64,000 bases of DNA, taken from Escallonia rubra. Its lineage: Eukaryota > Streptophyta > Magnoliopsida > Escalloniales > Escalloniaceae. Both the position numbers and the translations under genes were made by a program. The stretch covers positions 1 to 64,000 of the forward strand of contig JAVXUO010001179.1 in NCBI GenBank assembly GCA_033065855.1, read 5' to 3'. Each line of letters begins with the position of its first letter. Position 1 is the first letter of the stretch. The notes beneath the pieces were generated by a model that saw only the letters and a program-made list of their open reading frames with translations, was not told the DNA's origin and ran no database searches. This document shows positions 12,416 to 24,328 of this stretch, piece by piece.

Positions 12416-15400
12416 AATCTAAGCAATGCTTAAACTTGATCTTTGGAATACGCTTTGTTATCATGTCCGCTGGCTTTTCAACTGTGGAAATCTTCTCTCT
12501 CATAACAGTAGCCTGAGAAATCACATCCTGAATAAAATAAAACCTGACATCAATGTGATTGGTTCGCTCATGAAAAATATGAGTTTTGGTAAGATGTATG
12601 GCACTTTGGTTGTTACACTAAATAGTGCTAGACTCCTGCTTTAACTCCAAATCACCAACCAAGCCCTTCAACCAATTGGCTTCCTTCACTGCTTCGGTCT
12701 CCGCTAAGTACTCAGCTTCTGTAGTAAACAAGACAACAATAGTCAGAAGAGTAGCCTTCCAACTTATCACACAGCTCGAAAAAGTGAAGATATAACCTAT
12801 CAAAGATCTCCTCCTATCCAAATATCCAGTGTAGTCTGAATCCACATATCCAAGAACTCTACCATTCGCATCACTGCCCCAATGGTAGAATAAACCAGTA
12901 TTCGCAGTACCTCTCAGGTATCGAAATATCCACTTCACTACCTGCCAATGAGCTTTACCAGAATTACCCATTTAATTGCTAACCATACTGACTGCATGAG
13001 AAATATCCAATCTCGTATAAACCATAGCATAAGTAACCATATCCGCATATCCATACTTCTGAGGAGGTCGGATTTCTCTTCTCAATCTATTTTTGGCAAT
13101 GATATACTGCTCTTCTTGAGGATCTTCTTTCTCTTCGGTAGAATGAGAACTATTTTCCTTATGTATAGGAATTTTCATCAAAGAATCTGGAGCTTGGACC
13201 TCTAGCTCTACCTTCTCCGTGGCACCGTGGTCTTTCCCTGCATCAATCAACTCCTCCTTCTTCGAAAGCATCGAAGACTCATCAAAGGTCGCATCTCTGC
13301 TAATCGGGAACCTGGATGACTTAAAATCAAGACACCACAACCGATACCCTTTTACCCCACTTGCATAGCCTAAGAAAATGCACGTGTTCGCTCTCGGCTC
13401 AAGTTTACCATCATTAACATGAGCATAAGCAGGACAACCATATATCCTCAAATTTTCATAATCAACATGCTTACCAGACTAAAATTCTTCAGGACTCTTG
13501 TAATCAATTGCAGCCGATGGAGACTTATTGACCAAATATGTAGCTGTGTTAATAGCTTCCGCCCAAAATTCCTTTGATAACGCGGCATTTGAAAGCATAC
13601 ACCGAGCCCTTTAAAGGAGAGTTCTATTCATCCGTTCTGTAACCCCATTCTGTTGTGGCAATTTTCTAACAGTGCGATGCATCACTATGTCTTCATTCTT
13701 GCAGAATTTAGTAAACTCATCCAAACATAATTTCATGCCATTGTCAGTCCTCAAGCATTCAATTTCTTTGCCAGTATGTTTTTCAATCATCGTCTTAAAC
13801 TAATTCTACTGAACAAAGACACCACTCTTCTTTTTTAGAATGTACACCCAGACCTTTCTTGAGAAGTCATTAATAAAGGTCAACATATATCTGCGACCAC
13901 CCTTAGAAGGAACTGTGGAAGGACCCCAAAGATCCGAATGGATATAATCCACCGTACCTTTGGTGGTATGAACAACCCAACTGAATTTCACCCTGGACTG
14001 CTTCTCGAAGACACAATGCTCACAAAAATCCACATTTCATATTTTCTTGCTTCCCACCAAATCTTGTTTGCTCAGCATATCCATACCCTTCTCACTCATA
14101 TGACCAAAACGCATATGACATAGCTTGGTAGTGTCAGAATCCATATCAGAAGATGAAGTTGTTGTCACTACTCTTGTAACTGTGCTACCGTGTAACTAAT
14201 ATAGACTATTTTGTTTCAATCCCTTCATCACAACAAGAGCACCCGTCATTATCCTCAGAACTCCACATGCAGCCCCTTAGCTACAACCACTAAAGTCAAG
14301 TGTACCCAAAGAAATCAGATTCTTTCTCAGGTCTGGAAAGTGCCTGACATCAGTCAAAGTTCTCACAATACCATCATGCATCTTTATCTGAATTGACCGT
14401 ATCCCAATTACTTTACAGGTGACATCATTTTTCATAAGAAATTTACCACCATCAAATGAGCGATAAGTGGAAAACCAATCTCTATTAGGACACATGTGAT
14501 AAGAGCAACCCGTATCAAGAATTCACCCTCCATCTGAGAGACTGATAGTAACTCTGAGAACACCCGCACCATCAGAATTATCTTCTACTACTCCGGCATC
14601 AGCTGTCTTGGAATTATCCTTTTTCTTCCATTTACGCTCAGGACAATCCTTTTTATTGTGTCATTCCTTGTGACAATGGTAGCATTTCAATTTTCCTGGT
14701 CTTTGACTGAGACCTCGATCTTCCTTTATTTCTAGATCCAACATGGTCAGTTCTTCGGCCTCGTGCCATCAGACCATCACCCTGTTCTTCTCCCCTATTT
14801 TTTGAAACCTTCTTCCTTAATTCTTGAGATTTATCACAGCCCCAACCTCCTCCATGGAGATACTTTCCTTCCCATATAATAAGGTAGTAACAAGATGTTC
14901 ATATGATGAGGGTAAAGAACACATCAACAGTAAAGCTTGATCCTCATTTTTATCTTGATATCAATATTTTGCAGATCTAAAATCACCTTATTATATTCAT
15001 CAAGATGATCATTAATCTATGTACCTTCTTTTCTCTGAAGAGTAAACAGCCATTTTTTTAAATATAGGCGATTTGTCAGAGACTTCGTCATGTACACGCT
15101 CTCTAATTTTAGCCATAATCCAACCATAGTTATTTCCTGAGAAACCTTTCACAACACGTTGTCGGCTAAACACAGCAACAGGGCATTGTGGGCTCTCTCC
15201 AACAGGTCTTTTTTTCATCAGCAGACATCATCTCAGGAAGCCCTTGATTTCCCTTTAACGCTTTCAACAACCCTTGCTAAATCAGAACAACACACATCTT
15301 CATCATCCATAAACTAAAATCGTTTGATCCATCAAACTTCTCCAAATCATACTTCATCGAAGTATTTGGCGCCATGGCAAGGTGTTTTCAATCTGTCAAT

Positions 15401-15421
15401 AACCTCAACTCTGATACCACT
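12416..15421 (-). pseudogene. Copia gag-pol interior (broken)
   Basis: Minus-strand translations show, in element order, a gag region (about 15370-14750), a CCHC zinc knuckle (about 14690-14650, CYHC..H..C), an aspartic protease motif DTGCSYHM (near 14500), a pre-integrase segment, integrase core residues such as DYIHSDLWGP and FINDFSRKVWVY (about 14030-13850), an integrase C-terminal segment with GCPAYAHV and FLGYASGVKGYRLW (about 13440-13330), and an RNase H-like segment with RYLRGTANTG, GYVDSDYTGYLD and EAEY (about 12970-12440). It is a fossil with several breaks and is shorter than a full Copia coding region. The CACTA transposon sits just beyond its 3' end. Confidence 0.85.
15406..15419 (-). 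other. Copia primer-binding site
   Basis: On the minus strand the sequence is TGGTATCAGAGTTG, complementary to the 3' end of plant initiator-Met tRNA and the usual Copia primer site. It lies 2 bases inside the 5' LTR edge at 15422, which fixes the element's strand and the LTR boundary. Confidence 0.9.
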
Positions 15422-16404
15422 TGTTAAATAATTGTTCCCAACCTATTCTGGTCGTACCCCAAGGCCCACTGCGGCCCCATTTTGCATGACACGTCCGCAC
15501 AAGCAACAGACATTTTCAACGCTCACAACCGATCAAAGCATGCACGCTCAAGTCACGTGGACTTCTCACTTTCGCCACTAAGAAACTCTTTCACGCGCAA
15601 AGCGTCATGACACTTCGACCGTCGCACTTCGCCCATCGCCCGTCGACGTGCCATGGCACTTGCCCAAGGAAGTTGGCATTGGCCTCCCCCTTGGGGTCGA
15701 CCTCGACCTTGGCCTTCCCCTTGGGGTCGGCCTCGGCCTCCCCATGGGGGTCGGCCTCGGCCTCCCCTTGAGGTTGGTCTTGGCCTCCCCCTATGGGTTG
15801 GCCTTGGACTTCCCCTATGGTTTGGCCTTTGATCTCTATCCTTAACACCTTCACTTCTCTCCAAGAGGCCTTCCATCCTTCGCGACCCCTGTCGTCCGGA
15901 CGTCATCTCTGCGACCCCCGTCACCCGGACGTCATCTCTGCGACACCCGTCTCCGTCGTCCGGACGTCACTCCGTAACCCCGTCGCCCGCGCCCGCGCGC
16001 CAACTCCGCGATGCTCATCGTCCGTCACCCAGATGTTGTCTCCGTGACCCCCGTCACCGACATCCGGACGTCACACTCCAACACTTCGCCGCGCCCGTGC
16101 GTCGCGCCGCTGATACAGTCGTGCCCCCAGGCTCTCTGTCACACTACCGTGCCCCTGGCACCATACGCACTCTGTCGCGCCCATGCGCCACCATTGACAC
16201 AAACGAGCCCCCGGCACATTACGCACTCCGTCACGCCCATATGTCGCGCCATTGACACAGACGTGCCCCCGGCGCCTTACTCACTTCATCGCGCCCATGC
16301 GCCACAATCATGTCATCATGCCCCCGGGCACCACACTCATTCATCACACCATGCGCACCTTGCCTTGGTCATGGAACATGCTTCAACCCACTCTCCGGAG
16401 TGTA

Positions 16405-16925
16405 CATCATCCTGCGGGGATAGGCGACTCATTCGGGACACTATCTCTGCCAGGGAGCTCTTCAACTCCCTTTCCGCCAGGTAGACGGCTCCTCCGGGAT
16501 GCTACCTCGGCCAGTCGGGTAGACGGCTCCTCCGGGATGCTACCTTGACATGCTCCGAGTGATCCGGCACAAAGACTCACCCGCGGGGATAGGCGACTCC
16601 TCCGGGACACTATCTCCGTCAGGGAGCTCTTCAACTCCCCTTCCGCCAGGTAGACGGCTCCTCCGGGATGCTACCTTGACTCGCTCCAAGTGCTCTGGCA
16701 TAAGGACTCACATGCAGGGATAGGCGACTCCTCCGAGACACTATCTTTGCCAGGGAACTCTAAGTGCTCCGGCACGAAGACTCCCTTTCTGCCAGGTAGA
16801 CGGCTCCTCCGGGATGCTACCTTGGCCGGCCAGGTAGACGACTCCTCCGGGATGCTACCTCGGCCTGCGGAATAGGCGACTCCCCCGGGACACTATCTCC
16901 GTCAGGGTTCCTGCGTGACTGACCT
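16405..16925. repeat. Tandem repeat array in the 5' LTR
   Basis: Units alternate two related modules. One is ggataggcgactcctccggg followed by acactatctc and a gggagctc segment. The other is aggtagacggctcctccggg followed by atgctacctt. About five to six units are present, some separated by a tgctccggcac spacer. The same array recurs in the 3' LTR at 22955-23590. Confidence 0.9.
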
Positions 16926-17302
16926 ACGTGCTCCGGCACTGAGGGTTTGCGTCGGCACCCCTAGGGACTATGACCCCCGGGTCACTCCTAGACGGGAGCA
17001 AGTTTTCAGAGGGCATCGTGCCTAGTTCACCTGGCAGTTGGGCGTCGGGTCTTCCCCACCGCTGCTAGGCCTGTGGGACTCCGCAAGGGCTTGGATTGGA
17101 GGCTAGATCAAGGGGGTTCTCTAGCCACACTGACGTTGTGGGAGCCAGTCTTTCCAGACAGATATAACGACACTGTGCGGGGCAGGCCGGTTGAATATGT
17201 GATCTGACAGTCCATGGAGCACCGGCACCCGTGGACCCCCCGGTGACGTGTCACTCACGGGGAGTGCCACGTGTCGATTTATGACATCATCATCTCAATC
17301 TC

Positions 17303-17310
17303 TATAAATA
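17303..17310 (+). promoter_or_regulatory. TATA box of the LTR promoter
   Basis: TATAAATA lies in the second half of the LTR, about 350 bases before the LTR end, where a U3/R border is expected. It is followed by a pyrimidine-rich leader with CTCTCACATTTTCACTTTCT. Confidence 0.6.
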
Positions 17311-17664
17311 GAGGTCTTAAGAATTCATTTGGACGGAACAAAACAGAACATAACGTTGGACATTTTCAGGACTTCTTCTTCACTCTCTCACATTTTCACT
17401 TTCTCACTTTAGAATCCTAGAGAGAGAAACATACAGGACCCTGACTTTGGACCTAAGCATCGGACTGTGACTGTCATCGTATATTCATCCTGTGTTATTG
17501 CCCTCGCAGCACTGCCACCCTCAAGCTCTGTCTGGGAAGCCCTTGGTCTCTGCCCTTGTTCCACCTTTGTTGTGTCTCACATCAACATACTTGGAAGCTG
17601 ACTCGGACTGCAGCCTTTGTGGCACATCCACGTAAGTACAAACCCACTTTCCTTGGCATCATTT

Positions 17665-17682
17665 TGGCGACTCTGCTGGGGA
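17665..17682 (+). other. Primer-binding site of the gag-only element
   Basis: TGGCGACTCTGCTGGGGA lies 3 bases after the 5' LTR. From memory this resembles the primer site of plant Ogre/Tat-type Gypsy elements, assigned to an Arg tRNA. The tRNA assignment is not checked. Confidence 0.75.
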
Positions 17683-17728
17683 GGTGAGCATCGTACTGCA
17701 GTCTGTCTATCTTCCGCACTCAATCTCC

Positions 17729-19468
17729 ATGCCTAGACAACGAAAAGTTACGAGGGCTGCCAGCCAGGGCCTTTTCCATGCCGTGCAAGAAGAGGACCAC
17801 TCTGGTGAACAAGAAGGGACCAGTGCTGTGCGTCCCCAAGACCAGCCACAAACTACCGCACCTGACATACAAGTTGCAATCAATGCGTCCATCCAGCAGT
17901 TTTCGCCCACTATAGCCACTCTTATGACAGCCATGGTGGAAATGCAAAAATCAATCCAAGTCTTGACTTCACAATCACCGATTTCCCAAAGCCTTAGAGC
18001 TCTGCACCCTGTGCCCATTACTCACCCCGTGTTATCCCAAGATCCAGGTTTGGCCCCTTTTGCTCATATCCAACCTTCAAGGCCTGGGCTAGTTTTGGAC
18101 ACTGCTCATGTCCCAGTGTTGCGACCACCGCTGCCTTGGTCCTCCGGGCCCTCGACAGTAGGACTTGTGGCACCTCAACCCCCGGCGCCACGCCTTGCCC
18201 TTGCTCGAAGCACTTCGGAGACTCATGAATCAATTGAGATGGAGCCTAACCCGAACATAACTAGTCGAAACCTAAACACAAGTCATTCCCCCAGCTTACT
18301 ACACTCGACCTTTCCTGACGACCGGCCTCCAGCAGCTGACACTACACATCTGCAAACCATGCCCCAACAAGTTGCTCACCACCACCAACCCCTCTCTACC
18401 ATCGTCATCCCCTCAATGCCTCAGGTTGTACTGTCTGGGGGCTCTGGTGCTCGGATCATCACAACAGGGCACAAACCCTCACATGCATCGTACGTCACCA
18501 AGCATGACCTTGATGCCCTCCTTCACCGTCTCAAGCAGTCATTCTTACCCTACTCCCCCTCTAAGCTGTCAGACCATGCTCCCTACTCTGGCAGCCTCGC
18601 TACCAAGCCTTACCCCATCAAGTACAAGCAACCATCCTTCACATTATTCAACGGAAAAGAAGGCAACGCCCGCGAGCATCTCACCCGTTTTGCTGGCTCC
18701 CTCGAGCACTACGGGGAAGACGACACTTTGAAGCTTCGGGAATTTCACAAGTCCCTGACTGGCCTCGCCTACTCTTGGTATCATCAGATTCCTGACACTA
18801 CTATCCACTCATGGTCGGACATGGTCAAGCTCTTCCTTGACAAGTTTCACTATGAGACAGAACGTGTGACCATCGTTGACATTGCCGGGATCCGCCAGAA
18901 TCTCGGGGAAGACCTCAACACCTATGTTACGCGATTTCATCACAAGTGCTTGGAATGCACTGACTTCAGCAAAGATGAAACCCTTGTACCAATTTGCATC
19001 AAGAACATGAAGGACACATACAGGGTCTACCTTGAAAGCCTTCAGCTTCGGTCTTGGGGACATCTCAAGGAAGCTGCACGACGCACCTATGACTCGGTCG
19101 GTCCGTCAAAGACCCCAAAGCCCCAACCTCATACTGCCGTGGCCACGACGATGGAAGCAGCTAGTAACGACGACAACAACCGCAAGCGTCAGTCCCAAGG
19201 AAGGGACGGGCGCCCTGACAAGAGAGGGCAGCCAATGCCTGCCCCGGAATACCCGTGTGACTTGAAGATTGTTAAAACTCTCCTCGAGACATGGATCGAC
19301 GACAATGCCATAACCCTGCCCAATGCCGACACTGAACCTACCCCGGAAGACTTAGCCCATCCCAACTACTGCCCCTATCATCGGAAGGTCGGTCATGGCC
19401 TCAAGTGGTGCAGGGGCCTCAAGTTTGTCTTCGCTGACAAGATTGCGTCCGGAGAGCTCAAACTCTAA
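17729..19468 (+). CDS. Gag polyprotein of the gag-only LTR element
   Basis: A frame of 579 residues. I start it at the ATG at 17729; the open frame extends 45 bases upstream, but only to a GTG, which plants do not normally use. The first 300 residues are rich in Pro, Ser and Gln and look disordered. About residues 300-460 match the plant Retrotrans_gag capsid domain, including LFNGKEGNAREHLTRF, LTGLAYSWYHQIP, SWSDMVKLFLDKF and the region of EDLNTYVTRFHHKC. The end has CPYHRKVGHGLKWCRGLK, resembling the short Cys/His segment that closes Tat-lineage Gypsy gag. It would form virus-like particles in the cytoplasm. No pol frame follows, so other functions would have to come from a partner element. 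Confidence 0.85.
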   Translation: MPRQRKVTRAASQGLFHAVQEEDHSGEQEGTSAVRPQDQPQTTAPDIQVAINASIQQFSPTIATLMTAMVEMQKSIQVLTSQSPISQSLRALHPVPITHPVLSQDPGLAPFAHIQPSRPGLVLDTAHVPVLRPPLPWSSGPSTVGLVAPQPPAPRLALARSTSETHESIEMEPNPNITSRNLNTSHSPSLLHSTFPDDRPPAADTTHLQTMPQQVAHHHQPLSTIVIPSMPQVVLSGGSGARIITTGHKPSHASYVTKHDLDALLHRLKQSFLPYSPSKLSDHAPYSGSLATKPYPIKYKQPSFTLFNGKEGNAREHLTRFAGSLEHYGEDDTLKLREFHKSLTGLAYSWYHQIPDTTIHSWSDMVKLFLDKFHYETERVTIVDIAGIRQNLGEDLNTYVTRFHHKCLECTDFSKDETLVPICIKNMKDTYRVYLESLQLRSWGHLKEAARRTYDSVGPSKTPKPQPHTAVATTMEAASNDDNNRKRQSQGRDGRPDKRGQPMPAPEYPCDLKIVKTLLETWIDDNAITLPNADTEPTPEDLAHPNYCPYHRKVGHGLKWCRGLKFVFADKIASGELKL

Positions 19469-21995
19469 GTACGGGACATATGACCTACCCGACCAAGCCT
19501 TGGCATGCCTTAGTGCATTTTCCACACTTCTAATTTTTTGTTCATTTTGCAAGTTTCCATGTACGTCATACCCATGTATCAAGGCATTCTGCCTATCCTT
19601 CGTTATCAATGAAGTTCCATTTTCCAGACTTAGAAAATTTTCAAGTTATATTGCTCTTACACAAGTCTATTGACATCACCCTTCATGCCATCACCCACTC
19701 CCTTGAGGGCTTCACCCCTTCCCAATCCCTTCGGCCTCAAATTGCAACGACTTGGTACGTGGTGCGCGGGGTGGCTCGAGCCGCGCTACTACGGTCGCAT
19801 CATCATCCTTCATGCCCTTTTCTTGACACTTAGAAAAAAATTTCATTTTTTTTCGCAGTCAGGTCACCACCCTCAACGACCTCCCCTTAGAATCCTTGCC
19901 CGAACTAAAAAAAAATAAAAATTCAACACTTAGAAAAATTTTCATTTTTTTCGCAACCGGTCATCGATGATCATCATCAGTGGTCTCCCTTGGCATCCTT
20001 GTCTCAGCACAACACTTAGAAAAAATTTCATTTTTTCCGCAACCGGTCATCGATGATCATCCTCAGTGGTCTCCCTCGGCATCCTTGTCTCAGCCCAACA
20101 CTTAGAAAAAAATTTCATTTTTTTTCGCAGTCGGGTCACCCCCCTCAACAGCCTCCCCTTAGCATCTTTGCCCGAACTCAAAAAAAAAAATTTCAACACT
20201 TAAAAAAAATTTCAAGTTTTTCATTTCCCTCACATATGCCCAACATGCATTCATTCATGCTCTCATCACTCTCCTCCCTCACCATCCAACACCCCATCAC
20301 CCTTTCCCCACGTCATAAACAACTTCTCTCTCTTATGAAAAAGTTTTCATTCTCCCACCATCCCATTTCTCTCACTCTCATCTTGCACATTGTGAAAAAG
20401 TCATTGGGGGCTCCCTCTTTAGGGCTGTCCAAAATTTTTTTTTTATTATTATTATTATTTTATTTGAATTTCAAATTTCAAAAAAATCTGGGCGAACCCT
20501 AACCGACCCGTGCGCCCATTCTCTCTCAGTGTTGTGCCCGACCCGCGCCTTTCTTCTTCCTCCCAAACCCTAATTTTCTAAACCCTAATCTATCTCTCTT
20601 TCTCTTCCCAGCCGCCACCGCCCAGCCCTCCATGCGCCGCACCCTCTTCGGTCTCCTGCCGGGCACCTCCCCGGCCGACACCGACCCTTCGGCCTCGCCC
20701 CAACCTCCCTCTCTTCTCCCTTCTCTCCCCCGCCCCTCCTCCCTTCCCTTCGCCCACCCGCGGCACCCCGCCGCCCCCTTCTTCCCCTTCCCTTCCCTAT
20801 TTCCTCCAAGGCCGACCCCAAACCCCTCCCCAAGGCCGACCTCTCCGCAAGGCCGACCTCTCCCCTTCCTCTCTCCTCTCCTCCCTCTTCCCCTTCTTCC
20901 CCCGCCCCCTCCCTCGGCCTCGACCTCACCCACCCTTCAGCCTCGGCCCAACTCCCCCTCCCCCGCCCTATCTTCCCTTCCTTTTTCCCCTCCATCTTCC
21001 CCCTCCCCTCCTTCGGCCTCGGCCTCCCCAACCCTCTCCCCAAGGCCGACCCCTATGCCTTGACCAAGGCCGACCCTCACGCCCCAGCCAAGGCCAAGGC
21101 CGACCCCTCCTTCTCTTCAACCTTCAACTCTTCCCATCCTCCCCCCATGGCCGAACCTCCATCCACATTCCACCTTCAACCTTCATCTTCTTTTCTTCAC
21201 CCGCGGCCAACCTTCAACATTAACGCATGACCATCCTCCATGCCCACTACGACCTCTATCACCAAGGCCACTTTTCGGCTTCATACCACACCAAGCATGC
21301 ACAAAAAAAAAACTCATCATGACGACCAACGCATGCCTCACGTCTAACCTCTTCCCTTCGGTCACCACGCCCAAGTCCACCCCGCCACCTTCGACCTTCT
21401 CACCTTCACATCATGGCCGACATCCAATGCCGGCAACTTCTAAATTTTTTTTTTGCAACATATACCAACGTGCATCGCCCCGCGCACATGCGCCCGTCGT
21501 GGACTGCCCCAACGTTGCGACGTTTGACCGCGCCCTTGTCGCGCCCCTCATGACGATGTCCCTCGACATTAACATCCTTGGTAGGTGGTGCGCGAGGTAG
21601 CTCGAACCAGCTACTCCAACTCAATATTCGACACTCGTCATCCGTCGCCCGGGCACCGTCTCCGCGACCCCCGTCGCCAGCGCCCGTGCGCCTTCTCCGT
21701 GTCGCTTGTCGCCCATCACCCGGGCGACGTCTCCGCGACACTCGTCGTCCGTCGCCCGGGCGCCGTTTACATGCTCGCGCCCCTGCGCCCTATCATCGTG
21801 CCTTTGTCTCAACCACCAAGCATTCCAAGCTTTCGTAGGTGGTGCACGAGGTGGCTCGAGCCACCTACTCTTCATCATCATGCATTGACGACCTCAACAG
21901 CACTCCGGGCAAACAACATAAAATCTTGCTAAGTATTTATGCGTGCGGCGCCCGCTCGGGTTGCCCCTCCGCGCACACCACACACAGGGGGCTTA
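19469..21995 (+). other. Non-coding interior of the gag-only element
   Basis: About 2.5 kb between gag and the 3' LTR. It contains a tandem array (19820-20230), a very C-rich block (about 20620-21130) whose frames are all low-complexity, and dispersed copies of a motif like taggtggtgcgcgaggtggctcg (near 19755, 21579 and 21836). The purine-rich tract before the 3' LTR ends it. The long open frames on both strands here follow from the base composition, not from genes. Confidence 0.75.
19820..20230. repeat. Tandem repeat in the gag-only element interior
   Basis: Degenerate units of about 90-110 bases each carry cacttagaaaaaattttcat, a Cgcaaccggtcatcgatgatc or cgcagtcgggtcacc segment, then ctccccttagcatcc or similar. 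About four units are visible. Confidence 0.8.
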
Positions 21996-24323
21996 TGTTC
22001 CCAACCTATTCTGGTCGTACCCAAAGGCCCACTGTGGCCCCATTTTGCATGACACGTCCGCACAAGCAACATACATTTTCAACGCTCACAACCGTTCAAA
22101 GCATGCACGCTCAAGTCATGTGCACTTCTCACTTTCGTCACTAAGAAACTCTTTTTCGCGTAAAGCGTCATGACACTTCGACCGTCGCACTTCGCCCATC
22201 GCCCGTCGACGCGCCATGGCACTTGCCCAAGGAAGTTGGCCTTGGCCTCCCCCTTGGGGTCGGCCTCGGCCATGGCCTTCCCCTTGGGGTCGGCCTCGGC
22301 CTCCCCCTATGGGTTGGCCTTGGCCTCCCCCTATGGTTTGACCTTTGATATCTATCCTTAACACCTTCACTTCTCTCCAAAAGGCCTTGCATCCTTCACG
22401 ACCCCCGCCGTCCAGACGTCATCTCCGCGACCCCCATCACCCGAACGTCAACACCGTGACCCCCGTCGCCCAGACATCATCTCTGCGACCCTCGTCGCCG
22501 TCGTTCGGACGTCACTCCGCAACCCCGTCGCCCAAGCCCGCGCGCCAACTTCGCGACGCTCATCGTCCGTCGCCCGGACGTTGTCTCTGTGACCCCCGTC
22601 ACCGACGTCCGGACATCACACTGCAACACTTCGCCGTGCCCGTGCGTCGCGCCGCTGATACAGCCGTGCCCCCAGGCTCTCTATCACACTACCGTGCCCC
22701 TGGCACCATACACACTATGTCGCGCCCATGCGCCACCATTGACACAAACGTGCCCCCGGCACATTACGCACTCTGTCGCGCCCATGCGCCGCGCCATTAA
22801 CACAGACGTGCCCCCGGCACCTTACTCACTTCATCGCGCCCATGCGCCATAATCATGTCATCATGCCCCCAGGCACCACACTTATTCATCACACCATGCG
22901 CACTTTGCCTTGGTCATGGAACATGCTTCAACCCACTCTCCGAAGTGTACATCATCCTGCGGGGATAGGCGACTCCTCCGGGACACTATCTCTGCTAGGG
23001 AGCTCTCTAACTCCCCTTCCGCCAGGTAGACGGCTCCTCTGGGATGCTACCTCGGCCAGTCGGGTAGACGGCTCCTCCAAGATGCTACCTTGACTCGCTC
23101 TGAGTGCTCCGGCACAAGCAGTCACCCGCGGGGATAGGCGACTCCTCCGGGACACTATCTCTGCCAGGGAGCTCTTCAACTCCCCTTCCGCCAGGTAGAC
23201 GGATCCTCCAGGATGCTACCTTGACATGCTTCGAGTGCTTCGGCACAAGGACTCACCCGCGGGGATAGGCGACTCCTCCGGGACACTATCTCCGTCAGGG
23301 AGCTCTTCAACTCCCCTTCCGCCAGGTAGACGGCTCCTCCGAGATGCTACCTTGACTCGCTCCAAGTGCTCCGGCATAAAGACTCACCTGCGGGGATAGG
23401 CGACTCCTCTGGGACACTATCTTTTCCAGGGAGCTCTAAGTGCTCCGGCACGAAGACTCCCCTTCTGCCAGGTAGACGGCTCCTCCGGGATGCTACCTTG
23501 GCCAGCCAGGTAGACGACTCCTCCGGGATGCTACCTTGGCCTATGGAATAGGCGACTCCCCTGGGACACTATCTCCGTCAGGGTGCCTACGTGCTCCGGC
23601 ACTGGGGGCTTGCGTCGACACCCCTAGGGACTATGACCCCCGGGTCACTCCGAGACGGGAGCAGGTCTTCGGAGGGCATCGTGCCTAGTTCACCTGGCAG
23701 TTGGGCATCGGGTCTTCCCCACCGCTGCCAGGCCTGTGGGACTCTGCAAGGGCTTGGATTGGAGGCTAGATCAAGGGGGTTCTCTGGCCACACTGACGTT
23801 GTGGGAGCCAGTCTTTCCAGACAGACAAAGCGACGCTGTGCGGGGCATGCCGGTTGAATATGCGTTCCGACAGTCCATAGAGCACCGACACCCGTCGACC
23901 CCCGGTGACGTGTCACTCCCGGGGAGTGCCACGTGTCGGTTTATGACATCATCATCTCAATCTCTATCAATAGAGGTCTTAAGAATTCATTTGGATGGAA
24001 CAAAATAGAACATAACGTTGTACATTTTTAGGACTTCTTCTTCACTCTCTCACATTTTCACTTTCTCACTCTAGAATCCTAGAGAGAGAAACATACAGGA
24101 CCCTGACTTTGGACCTAAACATCGGACTGTGACTGTCGTCGTATATTCATCCTGCATTTTTGCCCTCGCAGCACTGCCACCCTCAAGCTCTGTCTGGGAA
24201 GCCCTTGGTCTCTGCCCTTGTTCCACCCTTGCTGTGTCTTACATCAACATACTTGGAAGCTGACTCGGACTGCAGCTTTTGTGGCACCTCCACGTAAGTA
24301 CGAACTCACTTTCCTTGGCATCA
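21996..24323 (+). repeat. 3' LTR of the gag-only element
   Basis: A 2.33 kb direct copy of 15433-17661, preceded by the purine-rich acacagggggctta. It has the same modules: ggcctcggcc-like units, CpG-rich middle, tandem array and terminal ttccttggcatca. It is about 100 bases longer than the 5' LTR, mostly from repeat-number differences. Confidence 0.9.
22955..23590. repeat. Tandem repeat array in the 3' LTR
   Basis: The same two-module array as at 16405-16925, with about one more unit, which accounts for much of the LTR length difference. Confidence 0.9.
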
Positions 24324-24328
24324 ATAAT

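Larger units (their letters stand above)
15433..17661 (+). repeat. 5' LTR of the gag-only element
   Basis: A 2.23 kb LTR, far more GC-rich than the Copia DNA around it. It contains a cluster of ggggtcggcctcggcc-like units (15660-15830), a CpG-rich middle, a tandem repeat array (16405-16925) and a TATA-like TATAAATA at about 17303-17310, which probably marks the start of transcription near 17335. Confidence 0.9.
15433..24323 (+). mobile_element. Gag-only LTR retrotransposon (TR-GAG-like), 8.9 kb
   Basis: Two direct LTRs (15433-17661 and 21996-24323) both begin tgttcccaacctattctgg and end ttccttggcatca. The 5-bp sequence ataat flanks the element on both sides (15428-15432 and 24324-24328). A primer site follows the 5' LTR and a purine-rich run (acacagggggctta) precedes the 3' LTR. 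The interior is only 4.3 kb and holds one gag frame and about 2.5 kb of repeat-rich non-coding DNA. I find no protease, integrase or reverse transcriptase. That matches plant non-autonomous gag-only elements, probably of Gypsy/Tat relationship. Over the first 227 LTR bases I count 11 differences, about 5%. At a commonly used plant rate of 1.3e-8 per site per year this suggests about 2 million years. Structurally it looks whole for its class. Confidence 0.9.

Noticed and set aside
15406-15419. tRNA-like matches at primer-binding sites
   Set aside because: Only the tRNA 3'-end complement is present and no cloverleaf can be drawn, so these are primer sites and not tRNA genes.
15553-16047. Open frames on both strands in the LTR (and their copies at 22079-22400)
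   Set aside because: They are translations of ggggtcggcctcggcc-type repeats inside an LTR.
16405-16925. Regular repeats that could be mistaken for a CRISPR-like array
   Set aside because: The units are adjacent or imperfectly spaced modules in both LTRs of a plant element, with no unique spacers.
17684-17728. Upstream extension of the gag frame to a GTG codon
   Set aside because: Plant translation normally starts at ATG; the first ATG in frame is at 17729.
20526-21063. Overlapping long Pro-rich and Arg/Gly-rich frames on both strands
   Set aside because: They follow from the C-rich composition of the gag-only element interior and are low-complexity in every frame.
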